A stretch of DNA of 48,046 nt from an uncultured Oscillospiraceae bacterium (GCA_910578575.1 CAJTQP010000012.1:1-48046), one strand, 5' to 3'. Counted from the stretch's first letter, positions 9,287-16,826 are shown. Notes: generated from the letters alone by a model not told the origin. Program-made: numbers and translations.

Positions 9287-9541
9287 ATGATCACCCGATT
9301 CAACCGCAAAGCCCTCATCCTCTGCACCAGCCTGGACCAGCGGGAGCGGGTCTGCTCCGCCCTGCGCCACGCAGGCATCCCCTATCGAGTCTCCCCCCAA
9401 AACCGCAGCAACGCCGGGGCCCTTGTGAACTTCTCCAACCGGGAGAGCGCCAGGGTACTGGGCCAACAGCCAGACACAGCTTGGAACTATATGGTCTATG
9501 TCAAGCACAGGGATTGGGAACACGCCAGCGCCTGTCTGTGA
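9287..9541 (+). CDS. Small hypothetical protein in LuxR operon (84 aa)
   Basis: Begins 9 bases after the LuxR-type gene with an AGGAGG ribosome site in the gap, so it is co-transcribed. It has an alternating alpha/beta pattern, starting with a hydrophobic strand (ALILCTS) and a helix with RERVCSALRHAGI. This suggests a small ferredoxin-like fold as in short putative signalling proteins, but I cannot assign a family. It has no membrane segment. A strong terminator follows. Confidence 0.7.
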   Translation: MITRFNRKALILCTSLDQRERVCSALRHAGIPYRVSPQNRSNAGALVNFSNRESARVLGQQPDTAWNYMVYVKHRDWEHASACL

Positions 9542-9549
9542 GGCATAGC

Positions 9550-9590
9550 AACTATCCGCAGGAGGGATCGTCCCCCTGCGGATAGTTTTT
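9550..9590. terminator. Strong intrinsic terminator, bidirectional
   Basis: Thirteen-pair stem (9550-9562 with 9575-9587) followed by T-runs. It separates the convergent genes 9287-9541 and 9589-9948. Confidence 0.85.
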
Positions 9591-9948
9591 ACACCGGAAT
9601 GCTATCCATATAACAACTGTCTGGACACAGGTCTACCTTGTTGGACCAAACTTCCTCGCTGTCTACCGCCGGGTCAATATCCCAAGCGACACAGTGGCAG
9701 TCGTCCAGGTACACCCGCCGGAAGTTTTCCGGGTCCAGGAAGGGGGCGAATACGGTGCCCTCTTGGAGGAAGGGCTTGCAGTCCAGCCTGCGGACCTCCT
9801 GGTTGTCGAACACCAGACGGAGGGTGAAGTCCTCCCCGGCGGATACGGAGAGGATACGGCGGCGGCCGGTGGCGAAGTATTCCGCACTCCGGCGGTCAAA
9901 GCCTTTGGCTAGGTAGCTCTCTACTTTTTCCAGCGGTATTTGTTCCAT
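9589..9948 (-). CDS. DUF2442-like protein
   Basis: 119 aa. The core has the DUF2442 pattern: VSAGEDFTLRLVFDNQE, then a LDCKPFL segment, FRRVYLDDCHCVAWD and the terminal ID(P)AVDSEEVW. These proteins are small, often linked to toxin-antitoxin or phage-derived loci, and their role is unknown. Its start is three bases after the stop of the 56-aa gene upstream, so the two form an operon. Confidence 0.75.
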   Translation of the reverse strand: MEQIPLEKVESYLAKGFDRRSAEYFATGRRRILSVSAGEDFTLRLVFDNQEVRRLDCKPFLQEGTVFAPFLDPENFRRVYLDDCHCVAWDIDPAVDSEEVWSNKVDLCPDSCYMDSIPV

Positions 9949-9951
9949 ACC

Positions 9952-10122
9952 TCATTGGCCTCCATCCTCTTTCGTTTCGGCAGACGGGTCCATGAGAATG
10001 AGTTCAGCATCTTTTCCCTCCAGAAACATCTCCTCGCACCTGCGTTGGGCAGCGATGAGTGTGTTGATGGCGTTTTCCGTCTCCGTTACCATGATTTGGT
10101 ACATCTTTTTGTAGTCTAGCAT
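9952..10122 (-). CDS. Small hypothetical protein (56 aa), DUF2442 operon
   Basis: Below usual ORF-length limits. It starts at ATG 10122 after a GAGGTG ribosome site and reads MLDYKKMYQIMVTETENAIN as one long amphipathic helix, with an acidic tail ending at TGA 9952-9954. The size and helical Glu/Ala/Lys content resemble short coiled-coil partner proteins. It is divergent from the XRE gene at 10239, and the two share a promoter region with direct repeats. Function unknown. Confidence 0.7.
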   Translation of the reverse strand: MLDYKKMYQIMVTETENAINTLIAAQRRCEEMFLEGKDAELILMDPSAETKEDGGQ

Positions 10123-10178
10123 TTTGTCACCTCAACAATATGTTTTTATTGTATGGTATTGGGGTTCCTTCCAGAATT

Positions 10179-10215
10179 ATAGGTCAATTTCACCTTATTG
10201 TAAATAGGTCATTTC
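10179..10215. promoter_or_regulatory. Direct repeats in divergent promoter region
   Basis: ATAGGTCAATTT (10179-10190) and ATAGGTCATTTC (10204-10215) are repeated with a 25-bp period between the divergent small genes. They are candidate operators for the XRE protein at 10239. Confidence 0.45.
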
Positions 10216-10238
10216 GCCATAATTACTTGGGTGATAAA

Positions 10239-10472
10239 ATGAACCGACTAAGGGAGCTTCGCCAAAAGCGGGGCTATACACAGATAAAAATGCAAATGCT
10301 GACAGGCATCGACCAAAGCGATTACTCCAAGCTGGAAAACGGGAAGCGCTACTATAGCTATGAACAGTGCAAACGCATTGCCCTAGCGCTAGGCACCAGC
10401 ATGGATTACCTGGCCGGACTCACCGACCGGGAGGAGCCCTACCCCAGAGGGGACCACACAGCGCAGCAGTAA
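10239..10472 (+). CDS. Small XRE-family regulator (77 aa)
   Basis: Nearly the whole protein is one Cro/C1-type helix-turn-helix: LRELRQKRGYTQIKMQMLTG, then QSDYSKLENGKR and a helix ending MDYLAGLTD. Start at ATG 10239, with a GGGTGAT ribosome site. Divergent from the DUF2442 operon; this small regulator/DUF2442 neighbourhood is like accessory modules of phage or toxin origin. It is followed by a row of hairpins. Confidence 0.85.
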   Translation: MNRLRELRQKRGYTQIKMQMLTGIDQSDYSKLENGKRYYSYEQCKRIALALGTSMDYLAGLTDREEPYPRGDHTAQQ

Positions 10473-10502
10473 GGCACGATGACTCTGGTCCCCCACCAAA
10501 AG

Positions 10503-10557
10503 CCCTCTTTCCCAAAGAGGGTGTCACGGCCGCAGGCCCGTGACGGGTGATTCCCGT
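10503..10557. repeat. Cluster of three short palindromes
   Basis: CCCTCTTT-N3-AAAGAGGG (10503-10521), GTCACGG-N8-CCGTGAC (10523-10544) and ACGGG-N5-CCCGT (10543-10557) follow one another. The first may terminate the XRE gene; the others look like an intergenic REP-like repeat. Confidence 0.55.
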
Positions 10558-10593
10558 GGGGGCACCAACGGAAAATTTCCCACAATATGACAA

Positions 10594-10623
10594 GGGGGCT
10601 GCAACAACCACGTTGCAGCCCCC
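10594..10623. terminator. Terminator-like hairpin downstream of dehydratase operon
   Basis: Perfect 12-bp stem (10594-10605 with 10612-10623, 6-nt loop) just past the 3' end of the dehydratase activator gene. The following bases are only moderately T-rich on either strand. Confidence 0.65.
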
Positions 10624-10644
10624 TCATAATAGGGATAAAAAGAT

Positions 10645-11421
10645 TCATTCTTTCTTCGCAAAGCCCAAAGCAAACAGCGCCGCCCCCAAAGCCCCGGTGG
10701 TCTGGGGTTCCTGCGGGGTCTGGATGGTGCAGTGGAGGGCGTCCTCTAACGCCGCCACCAGGGCCTGGTTCAGGGCCCCACCTCCAGTCATCACCACTTC
10801 CGGCACCACCCCCACCCGGCCGGCCATGCCCGCGATCCGGGTGGCGATGGAGAGGATGGCCCCAGAGGCCACGTTGGCCGGGGAGACGTTGGCGGAGAGG
10901 TGGGAGATCACCTCGGACTCCGCGAATACGGTACACATATTACTGATAGACACCGGCTCCCGTCCCGCCTGGGCCAGCTGGGACAGTTCCCCGATGGGGC
11001 AGTCCAGCACGCGGGCCATCACCTCCAGGAAGCGGCCCGTCCCGGCGGCGCACTTGTCGTTCATGACAAAGTTGTCGATGCTCCCGTCCCCGTCCAGGCG
11101 CAGGACCTTGGTGTCCTGGCCGCCGATATCCACCACGGTGCGGGCCTTGGGGAAGAGGTGGTGGATGCCCTTGGCGTGGCAACTCAGCTCTGTAAGCTGC
11201 CGGTCCGCCCCCTGGTAGGTCATACGGCCGTAGCCGGTGGCTACCGTGCAGCGAATGTCTGCCGGGGTGGTCCCGGCCTGCCGGTGGGCCAGCTCCACCA
11301 CCTGACCTGCGCCGCGGGTGCCGGTGCCCAGGTTCACCACCTGGGCGGCCAGAAGGGTACCGCTGGGGTCCAGAATGACGGCCTTGGAGGAGGAGGAGCC
11401 GATGTCGATGCCTAAAACCAT
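10645..11421 (-). CDS. 2-hydroxyacyl-CoA dehydratase activator (ATPase)
   Basis: Homodimeric ASKHA-fold ATPase that injects one electron into the dehydratase at the cost of ATP. The 258 aa have the phosphate-binding GIDIGSSSSK at the N-terminus, VVDIGGQDTK, the cluster-ligand cysteines in NDKCAAGTGRFLE and SNMCTVFAESEV (one 4Fe-4S bridged between two subunits), and TGGGALN. AAGGAGGT lies before the ATG at 11421, and the open frame upstream is not family-like. It is last in the three-gene operon, whereas many relatives have the activator first. Confidence 0.95.
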   Translation of the reverse strand: MVLGIDIGSSSSKAVILDPSGTLLAAQVVNLGTGTRGAGQVVELAHRQAGTTPADIRCTVATGYGRMTYQGADRQLTELSCHAKGIHHLFPKARTVVDIGGQDTKVLRLDGDGSIDNFVMNDKCAAGTGRFLEVMARVLDCPIGELSQLAQAGREPVSISNMCTVFAESEVISHLSANVSPANVASGAILSIATRIAGMAGRVGVVPEVVMTGGGALNQALVAALEDALHCTIQTPQEPQTTGALGAALFALGFAKKE

Positions 11422-11464
11422 GGGGAAACCTCCTTGTCGTTCAAACGGCAACAGGGCAAAGCCC

Positions 11465-12601
11465 TCAGCCGGGGAAGTTGATCTCCAGGAAGCCCTGGAT
11501 GCGGGTGCGCAGTTGTCCGGCGGACTCCACCAACTGGTCGTGCTCCACGCTGAGCAGGGGGACCCCCGCCGCCTTCAAATCCGCTTTCACAAAGGGGTGG
11601 TCGAAGGCCTCCGGGTCACAGAATTTCATCAGGGTAAAGAATACCATGTCCGCCCCCCGCGCTTTGGCCAGGTCAATGAGCATCTGTCCCCTGGGCTTGC
11701 CTGGGTCGTAGAGGGGGGAGGCCCCCTTCAGGTCCAGGAAGCGGTAGGCCAGACGGGAGGAGACGCTGCCCTCCTGCCGGGTGGGGGTACGGGGGAAGAG
11801 GGACTCATGGCAGAGCATGTCGTCCACCACGGCGATGTGCAGCTCTTGCAACAGGTCCAGCACCGGCGCGGCGTCCAGCATGATGCCGGTGAGGATACAC
11901 TTTGTCCCCTGGAAGCGCTCCTTGGGTTGCTGCGTCAACAGGTCCAACAGCTCCCGCATCTGGACGGTATAGTCCTTCTTGTCCATAAACCAGGCGGCCT
12001 TGATGAGGTTGTGGCGGATGGCGGGGGTGATGGTGTTCAGGTAGTCGGGCACGGTGTCCCGGAACTGGGCCATGACGCTGCGGTAGTCCTCATAGACCGC
12101 AAAGGCCTCTTCCAAGGACATGGGCTGGCAGTCCGGGGTTTGCAGGGCGGTGAGCTGCTCTGTAATATAGTCGAACTCGTCCAGAAGCTGCTGGTGGGCG
12201 GCCTGAATGCCGCGGTTGTTGGGGATGGTGACGCCAATCACCGGCACCTGGGACACGGCGGGCTTGAAGTTCTCACAGACGCATTTCAAGGTGTCGCACT
12301 GGGAGGGGATGAGCACCGCTTTCAGGGCATTGTAGGCCCCCGACATCCCCAGCTCCAGGTTCGCCCGGAGAATGGAGCAGGCAAAGGATTGGATGTACTG
12401 GTCCGCTTTCTGGAAGGCAGACACCCCGCCCCACAGCCCCACCGGCAGGAAACCGGCGGCGTAGACCAATTCTTCCGGGACAAAGAGGGGGAAGCAGCCC
12501 ACGGCGGGCTTCCCCGTGGTTTGGCAGGCGGCCTGTATGGTCCGGGCCGGATGCTGGGCCTGTTCGCACAGGCTGTCAATACACGCTTGCAGGGTTTTCA
12601 T
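11465..12601 (-). CDS. 2-hydroxyacyl-CoA dehydratase subunit beta (HgdB/FldC-like)
   Basis: 378 aa, the D-component subunit that with the 12598-13833 product removes water from (R)-2-hydroxyacyl-CoA by a ketyl-radical route. Cysteines suited to bind the 4Fe-4S cluster occur in SFACSILRA, PSQCDTLKC and MKFCDPEAF, as in HgdB, HadC and FldC. Its start overlaps the upstream subunit's stop by ATGA. The substrate (2-hydroxyglutarate, lactate, phenyllactate, isocaproate type) cannot be read from the sequence. Confidence 0.93.
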   Translation of the reverse strand: MKTLQACIDSLCEQAQHPARTIQAACQTTGKPAVGCFPLFVPEELVYAAGFLPVGLWGGVSAFQKADQYIQSFACSILRANLELGMSGAYNALKAVLIPSQCDTLKCVCENFKPAVSQVPVIGVTIPNNRGIQAAHQQLLDEFDYITEQLTALQTPDCQPMSLEEAFAVYEDYRSVMAQFRDTVPDYLNTITPAIRHNLIKAAWFMDKKDYTVQMRELLDLLTQQPKERFQGTKCILTGIMLDAAPVLDLLQELHIAVVDDMLCHESLFPRTPTRQEGSVSSRLAYRFLDLKGASPLYDPGKPRGQMLIDLAKARGADMVFFTLMKFCDPEAFDHPFVKADLKAAGVPLLSVEHDQLVESAGQLRTRIQGFLEINFPG

Positions 12602-13833
12602 TGGGCATTCCTCCTCTTGCGCTGGTTGGCCTCCATCATCTCCGCCAGGGCCTGGATGCGGGTCTCATACTGGGCTTCGGAGAACAGGCGGGGGTCGGTC
12701 TGGTCCCCGTCGAACATCACCGAGGCCACGCCGCACTCCTCCATCACCCGCCGCTGGACCTCATACTGACGGAAGTCCATGAGCTTGCAGCTGCGGTTGG
12801 AGTGGAACACGATGCCGTCCAGGCCGAATTTCTTGGTGAGGGTGACCATGTTGTCCACGTCGTAGTTCAGGTTCCGGTTGGGGTAGACGTTGGCGGAATA
12901 GGCGCGGGCCATGCCGGCGATGTCTCCGGTTTCATAGCTCACCGTCCAGGACTTGGGATAGGTGGAGGTGACCACGTTGATGCCCAGGTTTTTCAGGGTC
13001 TTGTAGGTGTAGCGCAGATAGGGCCAGCAGGCGATGCCGTCCCAGAGGACCCGGTACTGCTCCTCCCCCTCCTTCCAGGGCCCCTGGCCCAGACGGATCT
13101 TCTCCGCCAGCTCGTCGTGCCAGAGATGGAAGAGGTCGCGGGCCTCCTCGGTGCCGCGGGCAAAGACGATGATGGCTAAGTAGTTGAACAGCTCGAAGCC
13201 GTCCAGGGGGGAGGGCTTGGCGGCGGCCAGTTCCGTGGCCTTCTTCCACCAGCTACAGGTCTCGTTGGAGATGGCCATGACCTCCCGGAGCTTGTCGTAG
13301 TCGAACTTCTTGCCGGTGATCTCCTCCAACTGGTCAATGATGTGGTAGAGCTGGCCCTCCATGTACTTCACGTTGTGCTCCTGGACCTCATCGGTGTGGT
13401 TGAAGGGGGTGTCAAAGAGGATGAGGGGGATGTTCAGCTCCTTGGCCAGGTTCTCATACCACTTGATGACCGTGTGGCAGATGTTGCTGGTGCAGAGGAG
13501 AAAATCCGGCAGAGGCATGTTCTCCGCCTCGCTGTGCTGGAGCTCAGCGTAAGCCAGGTTCACCCGCGCGTAGGAACACAGGTCCGAGGAATAGCCCATC
13601 TGTTCCGTGTGGTGGATGAACTGTTCTGTGTCTTTCCGGGCCCCGATGGCGGCGGCGTGGTTTTCCGGGTACATGGTAATGATGCCCATGGTGGTGAGCA
13701 GCTCTTGGGGGGCGATGGAGGTGCTCCAGCAGACCAGCTGGCCGTCCTCCTTGGCCTGCCTGGCGTGGCGGTAGTGCTCTCGGAGCATATCGTTGACCCA
13801 CTGCTTGGAGCTGCGCTTGCTTTGCTCGTTCAT
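12598..13833 (-). CDS. 2-hydroxyacyl-CoA dehydratase subunit alpha (HgdA/FldB-like)
   Basis: 411 aa, first gene of the operon. Conserved features are the N-terminal LVCWSTSIAPQELLTTMGI, cluster-type cysteines in YSSDLCSYARVN and LLCTSNICHTVIKWYE, and a C-terminal HSNRSCKLMDF segment. AGGAGG precedes ATG 13833. It forms the heterodimer with the 11465-12601 product. A divergent LysR regulator lies upstream, and the promoter closely resembles that of the CoA-transferase at 15431. Together they suggest acid activation, dehydration and reduction in fermentation. Confidence 0.93.
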   Translation of the reverse strand: MNEQSKRSSKQWVNDMLREHYRHARQAKEDGQLVCWSTSIAPQELLTTMGIITMYPENHAAAIGARKDTEQFIHHTEQMGYSSDLCSYARVNLAYAELQHSEAENMPLPDFLLCTSNICHTVIKWYENLAKELNIPLILFDTPFNHTDEVQEHNVKYMEGQLYHIIDQLEEITGKKFDYDKLREVMAISNETCSWWKKATELAAAKPSPLDGFELFNYLAIIVFARGTEEARDLFHLWHDELAEKIRLGQGPWKEGEEQYRVLWDGIACWPYLRYTYKTLKNLGINVVTSTYPKSWTVSYETGDIAGMARAYSANVYPNRNLNYDVDNMVTLTKKFGLDGIVFHSNRSCKLMDFRQYEVQRRVMEECGVASVMFDGDQTDPRLFSEAQYETRIQALAEMMEANQRKRRNAQ

Positions 13834-13871
13834 AAGTCTGTCCTCCTGTTGTTTTTGCGTTCTTTGGGCTC

Positions 13872-13937
13872 AGTATAGCCCAGGATGCCGCCGCTGTAAA
13901 ACGCAAAAATTTGAAACTGGGTGTCAAAGTTTTTGAA
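13872..13937 (-). promoter_or_regulatory. Dehydratase operon promoter with upstream LysR-type boxes
   Basis: On the minus strand: TTTACA (13895-13900), 17-bp spacer, TATACT (13872-13877). Upstream are TTTCAA (13911-13916) and, 21 bp further, TTCAAA (13932-13937) within TTCAAA-N3-TTTGAC, a LysR-type dyad. The same layout recurs at 15285-15351. Confidence 0.75.
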
Positions 13938-13974
13938 GCAAGGATGCCGCCGCCCCCTTCGCTTTCCCACCCAT

Positions 13975-13986
13975 CTATGGTATACT
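13975..13986 (+). promoter_or_regulatory. LysR-gene promoter, extended -10
   Basis: CTATGGTATACT just upstream of the regulator gene has the TRTGN extension before TATACT and no good -35 box, typical of a weak, self-regulated LysR promoter. Confidence 0.55.
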
Positions 13987-14016
13987 CAGGAAAAACACAG
14001 AGAGGGGCGCTGGACT

Positions 14017-14889
14017 ATGAGTATCAAGAAGTATGAAATCCTTTTGCAGACGGCGGACCTGGGCAGCTTCACCAAGGCCTCGGAGATGCTGGGCTATACC
14101 CAGTCCGCCATCAGCCACATCATCACCAGCCTGGAGGACGAGCTGGGGGTGAAGCTGCTGCTGCGGGACCGCTTTGGCGTCCGCCTGACCCAGGAGGGGC
14201 AGCAGCTCTTACCGGCCATCCGGGCCGTCTGCCAGGAGAACCAGGAGGTGAAACGCCAGGTGGCCCAGCTCCACGGCCTGGAGGTGGGCCAGGTGCGCAT
14301 CGGCACCTTTCTCAGCGTCTCCGTCCACATCCTCCCGGCCCTGCTCCACGGCTTTTTGGAACAGCACCCCCACATCACCTTCGAGCTCTTGCAGGGCAGC
14401 TATGAGGATATCGAGCGCTGGATCGGGGAGGGGCGCATCGACCTGGGCTTCCTGCGCCTGCCTGCCGCCGCCAGCCTGGAGACGGTGCAGCTCTTAGAGG
14501 AGCGCATCCTGGCGGTGTTCCCCCCGGAAACCGCCCCGGCCCAGGGGAGCTTTCCCATGGAACAGCTCCGGGAGACCGCCTACATCATGCGCCCGGATTC
14601 CTTGGACGGGGAGCTGCGGGATTTGGTCCGCAAGGCCACGGGGACCCCGCGGATTACCTATTCCGCTAAAGACGACTACTCCGTCATCGCCATGGTGGCC
14701 CAGGGGTTGGGGATGAGCGTGCTGCCGGAGCTGCTGTTGAAAAGCAGCCCCTACCCCGTGGAGACCAGGGAGCTGGCCCCGCCTGCCACCCGGCGCATTG
14801 GGATCGCCTGCCGCCAGGTCCAGCGTTTGTCCCCGGCGGCACGGCAGGTGTGGCAGTATATCAAACAGAATACGGAAACGTTGCTGTGA
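14017..14889 (+). CDS. LysR-type transcriptional regulator
   Basis: 290 aa. The N-terminal winged helix-turn-helix (residues 1-60) is typical: FTKASEMLGYTQSAISHIIT, then LEDELGVKLLLRD. The C-terminal two-lobed effector-binding domain follows from about residue 90 (VRIGTFLSVSVHILPALL). Start at ATG 14017, with GAGGGG upstream. It lies between the dehydratase operon (divergent) and the CoA-transferase gene; both promoters share TTCAAA/TTTCAA boxes, so it probably regulates both. The ligand may be a 2-hydroxy- or acyl-CoA intermediate, which is inference. Confidence 0.92.
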   Translation: MSIKKYEILLQTADLGSFTKASEMLGYTQSAISHIITSLEDELGVKLLLRDRFGVRLTQEGQQLLPAIRAVCQENQEVKRQVAQLHGLEVGQVRIGTFLSVSVHILPALLHGFLEQHPHITFELLQGSYEDIERWIGEGRIDLGFLRLPAAASLETVQLLEERILAVFPPETAPAQGSFPMEQLRETAYIMRPDSLDGELRDLVRKATGTPRITYSAKDDYSVIAMVAQGLGMSVLPELLLKSSPYPVETRELAPPATRRIGIACRQVQRLSPAARQVWQYIKQNTETLL

Positions 14890-14907
14890 GGCACACACAT
14901 TTTTTCG

Positions 14908-14936
14908 TTGACAAAGCCAAAAGGCGTGAGTATAAT
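14908..14936 (+). promoter_or_regulatory. Consensus promoter of the structured RNA
   Basis: TTGACA (14908-14913), 17-bp spacer, TATAAT (14931-14936). Both hexamers and the spacing are perfect sigma-A consensus, among the strongest promoters in the window, with no ORF behind it. Confidence 0.9.
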
Positions 14937-14942
14937 AAAAAA

Positions 14943-15217
14943 CAGAAGGGCGCTGTTACTCGCGGTTGGCCCTAGATTACGAATCAACAAGTTTTTGTTG
15001 ACCGCTTGGGGTCCAGCCGAGCGGTCAACAAGCCTTTGCGGTAGTAAGTAAGAGTACAATCGCTAAGCACACCAAAACTCGGAGTACCGCGAAAAACCAC
15101 TTTTTCCACATCAGCAACCACCTCCCCCCTCTATTGGATTTCACTAGGGGTAGTAACGGTGGGCCAACCACTTTGTAACAGCGCGCCTTCAGTCCCCTCT
15201 GGCTGAGGGGCGTTTTT
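14943..15217 (+). ncRNA. Structured non-coding RNA (about 275 nt), possible raiA-motif class
   Basis: No credible ORF lies between the perfect promoter and a clear terminator. The ends pair over a long range: GCGCTGTTAC (14950-14959) with GTAACAGCGC (15175-15184), then GGTTGGCCC (14964-14972) with GGGCCAACC (15161-15169). Inside are a perfect 10-bp hairpin (14997-15006 with 15020-15029), GCGGTA/TACCGC (15038-15043 with 15085-15090), GAAAAA-N4-TTTTTC (15091-15106) and a C-run/G-run helix near 15128-15150. The multibranched fold argues against 6S RNA, and tmRNA, RNase P and SRP signatures are absent. The size and closing helix would suit a raiA-motif RNA, but that name is a guess without a covariance-model search. 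Confidence 0.75.
15194..15217 (+). terminator. Terminator of the structured RNA
   Basis: CCCCTC (15194-15199) pairs with GAGGGG (15205-15210) around TGGCT, followed by CGTTTTT. Confidence 0.85.
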
Positions 15218-15284
15218 ATTATACCGGGAAAGCGCGAATTTTGTCAATAAACTTCCCCGACGAGTCTCGATTTCCCTCCGTTCC

Positions 15285-15351
15285 TTCAAATTTCTCGAAA
15301 CCTACTTTCAAGAATCCTCGTTTTACAAACCCGTCCCGTCCCCGCTATACT
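15285..15351 (+). promoter_or_regulatory. CoA-transferase promoter with upstream LysR-type boxes
   Basis: TTTACA (15322-15327), 18-bp spacer, TATACT (15346-15351). Upstream are TTCAAA (15285-15290) and TTTCAA (15306-15311), 21 bp apart exactly as in the dehydratase promoter, and the -35 sits in the same CGTTTTACA context. Confidence 0.75.
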
Positions 15352-15430
15352 AAGCCCAGAAAGCAAACCACGCCGCCCTGGGCCGCGGACCTGACGGGAG
15401 GCAGCGAGAGATTGGAAAGGAGCGTTTCTC

Positions 15431-16714
15431 ATGGCAAAATTCGTCACTGCCCAGGAGGCCGTCCAAGCCATCCACTCCGGGGACCGGGTGGTCCTGGCCC
15501 ACAGCGTGGGAGAGCCCCAGGCCCTGGTCAACGCGATGCTGGACAACTACCAGGCCTACCAAAATGTGGAGGTCCTGCACATGCTGGCCCTGGGCCCTTG
15601 CAAATACACCCAACCCCAGTACGCCGGACACTTTTGGCACAACTCCCTCTTCGCCGGTCCCGGCAGCCGGGCTGCGGTCAACGAGGGGCGGGCGGACTAC
15701 ACCCCCAACCTCTTTGGGGAGTCCCCCCGGCTATTTTATGAGGACATCCTGCCCATCGACGTGGCCCTCATCACCCTCTCGCCCCCAGACGAGCGGGGCT
15801 ATTGCTCCTACGGGGTGACGGTGGACTATACCAAGTGCATCACCGAGACCGCCAAGCTGGTGATCGCCCAGATCAACGACTGTATGCCCCGGACCTATGG
15901 CGACACCCTGGTCCACATCGACGACATCGACCTGGCGGTGCGTTGCGATGAGCCTCTGTTCCGCCGTCCCACCATCCCCATTGGGGAGATCGAGCGGAAG
16001 ATCGGCGCCCACTGCGCCAGCCTCATCGATGACGGGGCCACCATCCAGTTGGGCATCGGCTCCATCCCCGACGCCATTTTGAGCTTCTTGGACGAGAAGA
16101 ACGACCTGGGGGTCCACTCGGAGATGCTCTGTGACGGAGCCCTGCGGCTGTTGAAGCAGGGGAACATCAACAACAGCCGGAAGAATATCAACAAGGGCGT
16201 GTCTGTGGTCACCTACCTTTACGGCCAGGACGAGCTCTACGATTACGCCCGGATGAACCCCAAGCTGCAAATCTTCCCGGTAAACTACGTCAACGATCCC
16301 AGGGTCATCGGACAGAACGACAACGTGGTGTCGGTGAACTCCGCCCTCAGCGTGGACCTCATCGGCCAGGTGGCGGCGGACTCCATCAGCTCCGACACCA
16401 TTTTCAGCGGGGCTGGGGGCTTTGTGGACTTCGTCCGGGGGGCCTCCTTCTCCAAGGGGGGCAAGTCCATCATCGCCATGCCCGCTACGGCCATGAAGGG
16501 GAAAGCCTCTCGCATCGTGGAGCAGTTCGACGCCGGCCGGCCCATCACCCTCTCCCGCTTTGAGACCCATTACATCGTCACAGAATACGGCATCGCCAAC
16601 CTCCGAGGCCGGACCCTGCGCCAGCGGGCCAGGGACCTGATCGCCATCGCCCACCCGGACTTCCGGGATGAACTGAAGGAGGCCTATGAGCGGAAGTTCC
16701 GGGAGGCGTTTTGA
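15431..16714 (+). CDS. Acetyl-CoA hydrolase/transferase family CoA-transferase
   Basis: 427 aa, family I CoA-transferase of the 4-hydroxybutyrate/butyryl-CoA:acetate type. It moves CoA between acetyl-CoA and an acid. The active-site glutamate is expected in LGVHSEMLCDG, and the conserved GAGGFVDFVRGA and a terminal ITEYG-like segment (IVTEYGIANLRG) are present. AAAGGAG precedes ATG 15431. Because its promoter matches that of the dehydratase operon, it probably activates the hydroxy acid or recycles CoA from the product. Known Had/Fld systems use family III transferases, so this pairing is a variation. Confidence 0.88.
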   Translation: MAKFVTAQEAVQAIHSGDRVVLAHSVGEPQALVNAMLDNYQAYQNVEVLHMLALGPCKYTQPQYAGHFWHNSLFAGPGSRAAVNEGRADYTPNLFGESPRLFYEDILPIDVALITLSPPDERGYCSYGVTVDYTKCITETAKLVIAQINDCMPRTYGDTLVHIDDIDLAVRCDEPLFRRPTIPIGEIERKIGAHCASLIDDGATIQLGIGSIPDAILSFLDEKNDLGVHSEMLCDGALRLLKQGNINNSRKNINKGVSVVTYLYGQDELYDYARMNPKLQIFPVNYVNDPRVIGQNDNVVSVNSALSVDLIGQVAADSISSDTIFSGAGGFVDFVRGASFSKGGKSIIAMPATAMKGKASRIVEQFDAGRPITLSRFETHYIVTEYGIANLRGRTLRQRARDLIAIAHPDFRDELKEAYERKFREAF

Positions 16715-16742
16715 TAAAAATTATTGTCTTTCTCCATAATAA

Positions 16743-16774
16743 GCCGCCCGGACCTATCTTGTGGTCCGGGCGGC
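16743..16774 (+). terminator. CoA-transferase terminator
   Basis: Perfect 12-bp stem (16743-16754 with 16763-16774), 8-nt loop, followed by GTTGTG. Confidence 0.75.
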
Positions 16775-16796
16775 GTTGTGCTGTCGGGCAAAGCGC

Positions 16797-16826
16797 TTGA
16801 ACAGGAAGAGTTCCCTATGGTATACT
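16797..16826 (+). promoter_or_regulatory. VOC-gene promoter
   Basis: TTGAAC (16797-16802), 18-bp spacer, TATACT (16821-16826) with a TATGG extended -10. Confidence 0.65.

Noticed and set aside
14943..15217. 6S RNA, tmRNA, RNase P or SRP RNA identity for the structured RNA
   Set aside because: The multibranched fold closed by end-to-end pairing does not suit the single long 6S hairpin, and the conserved sequences of tmRNA, RNase P and SRP RNA are absent.
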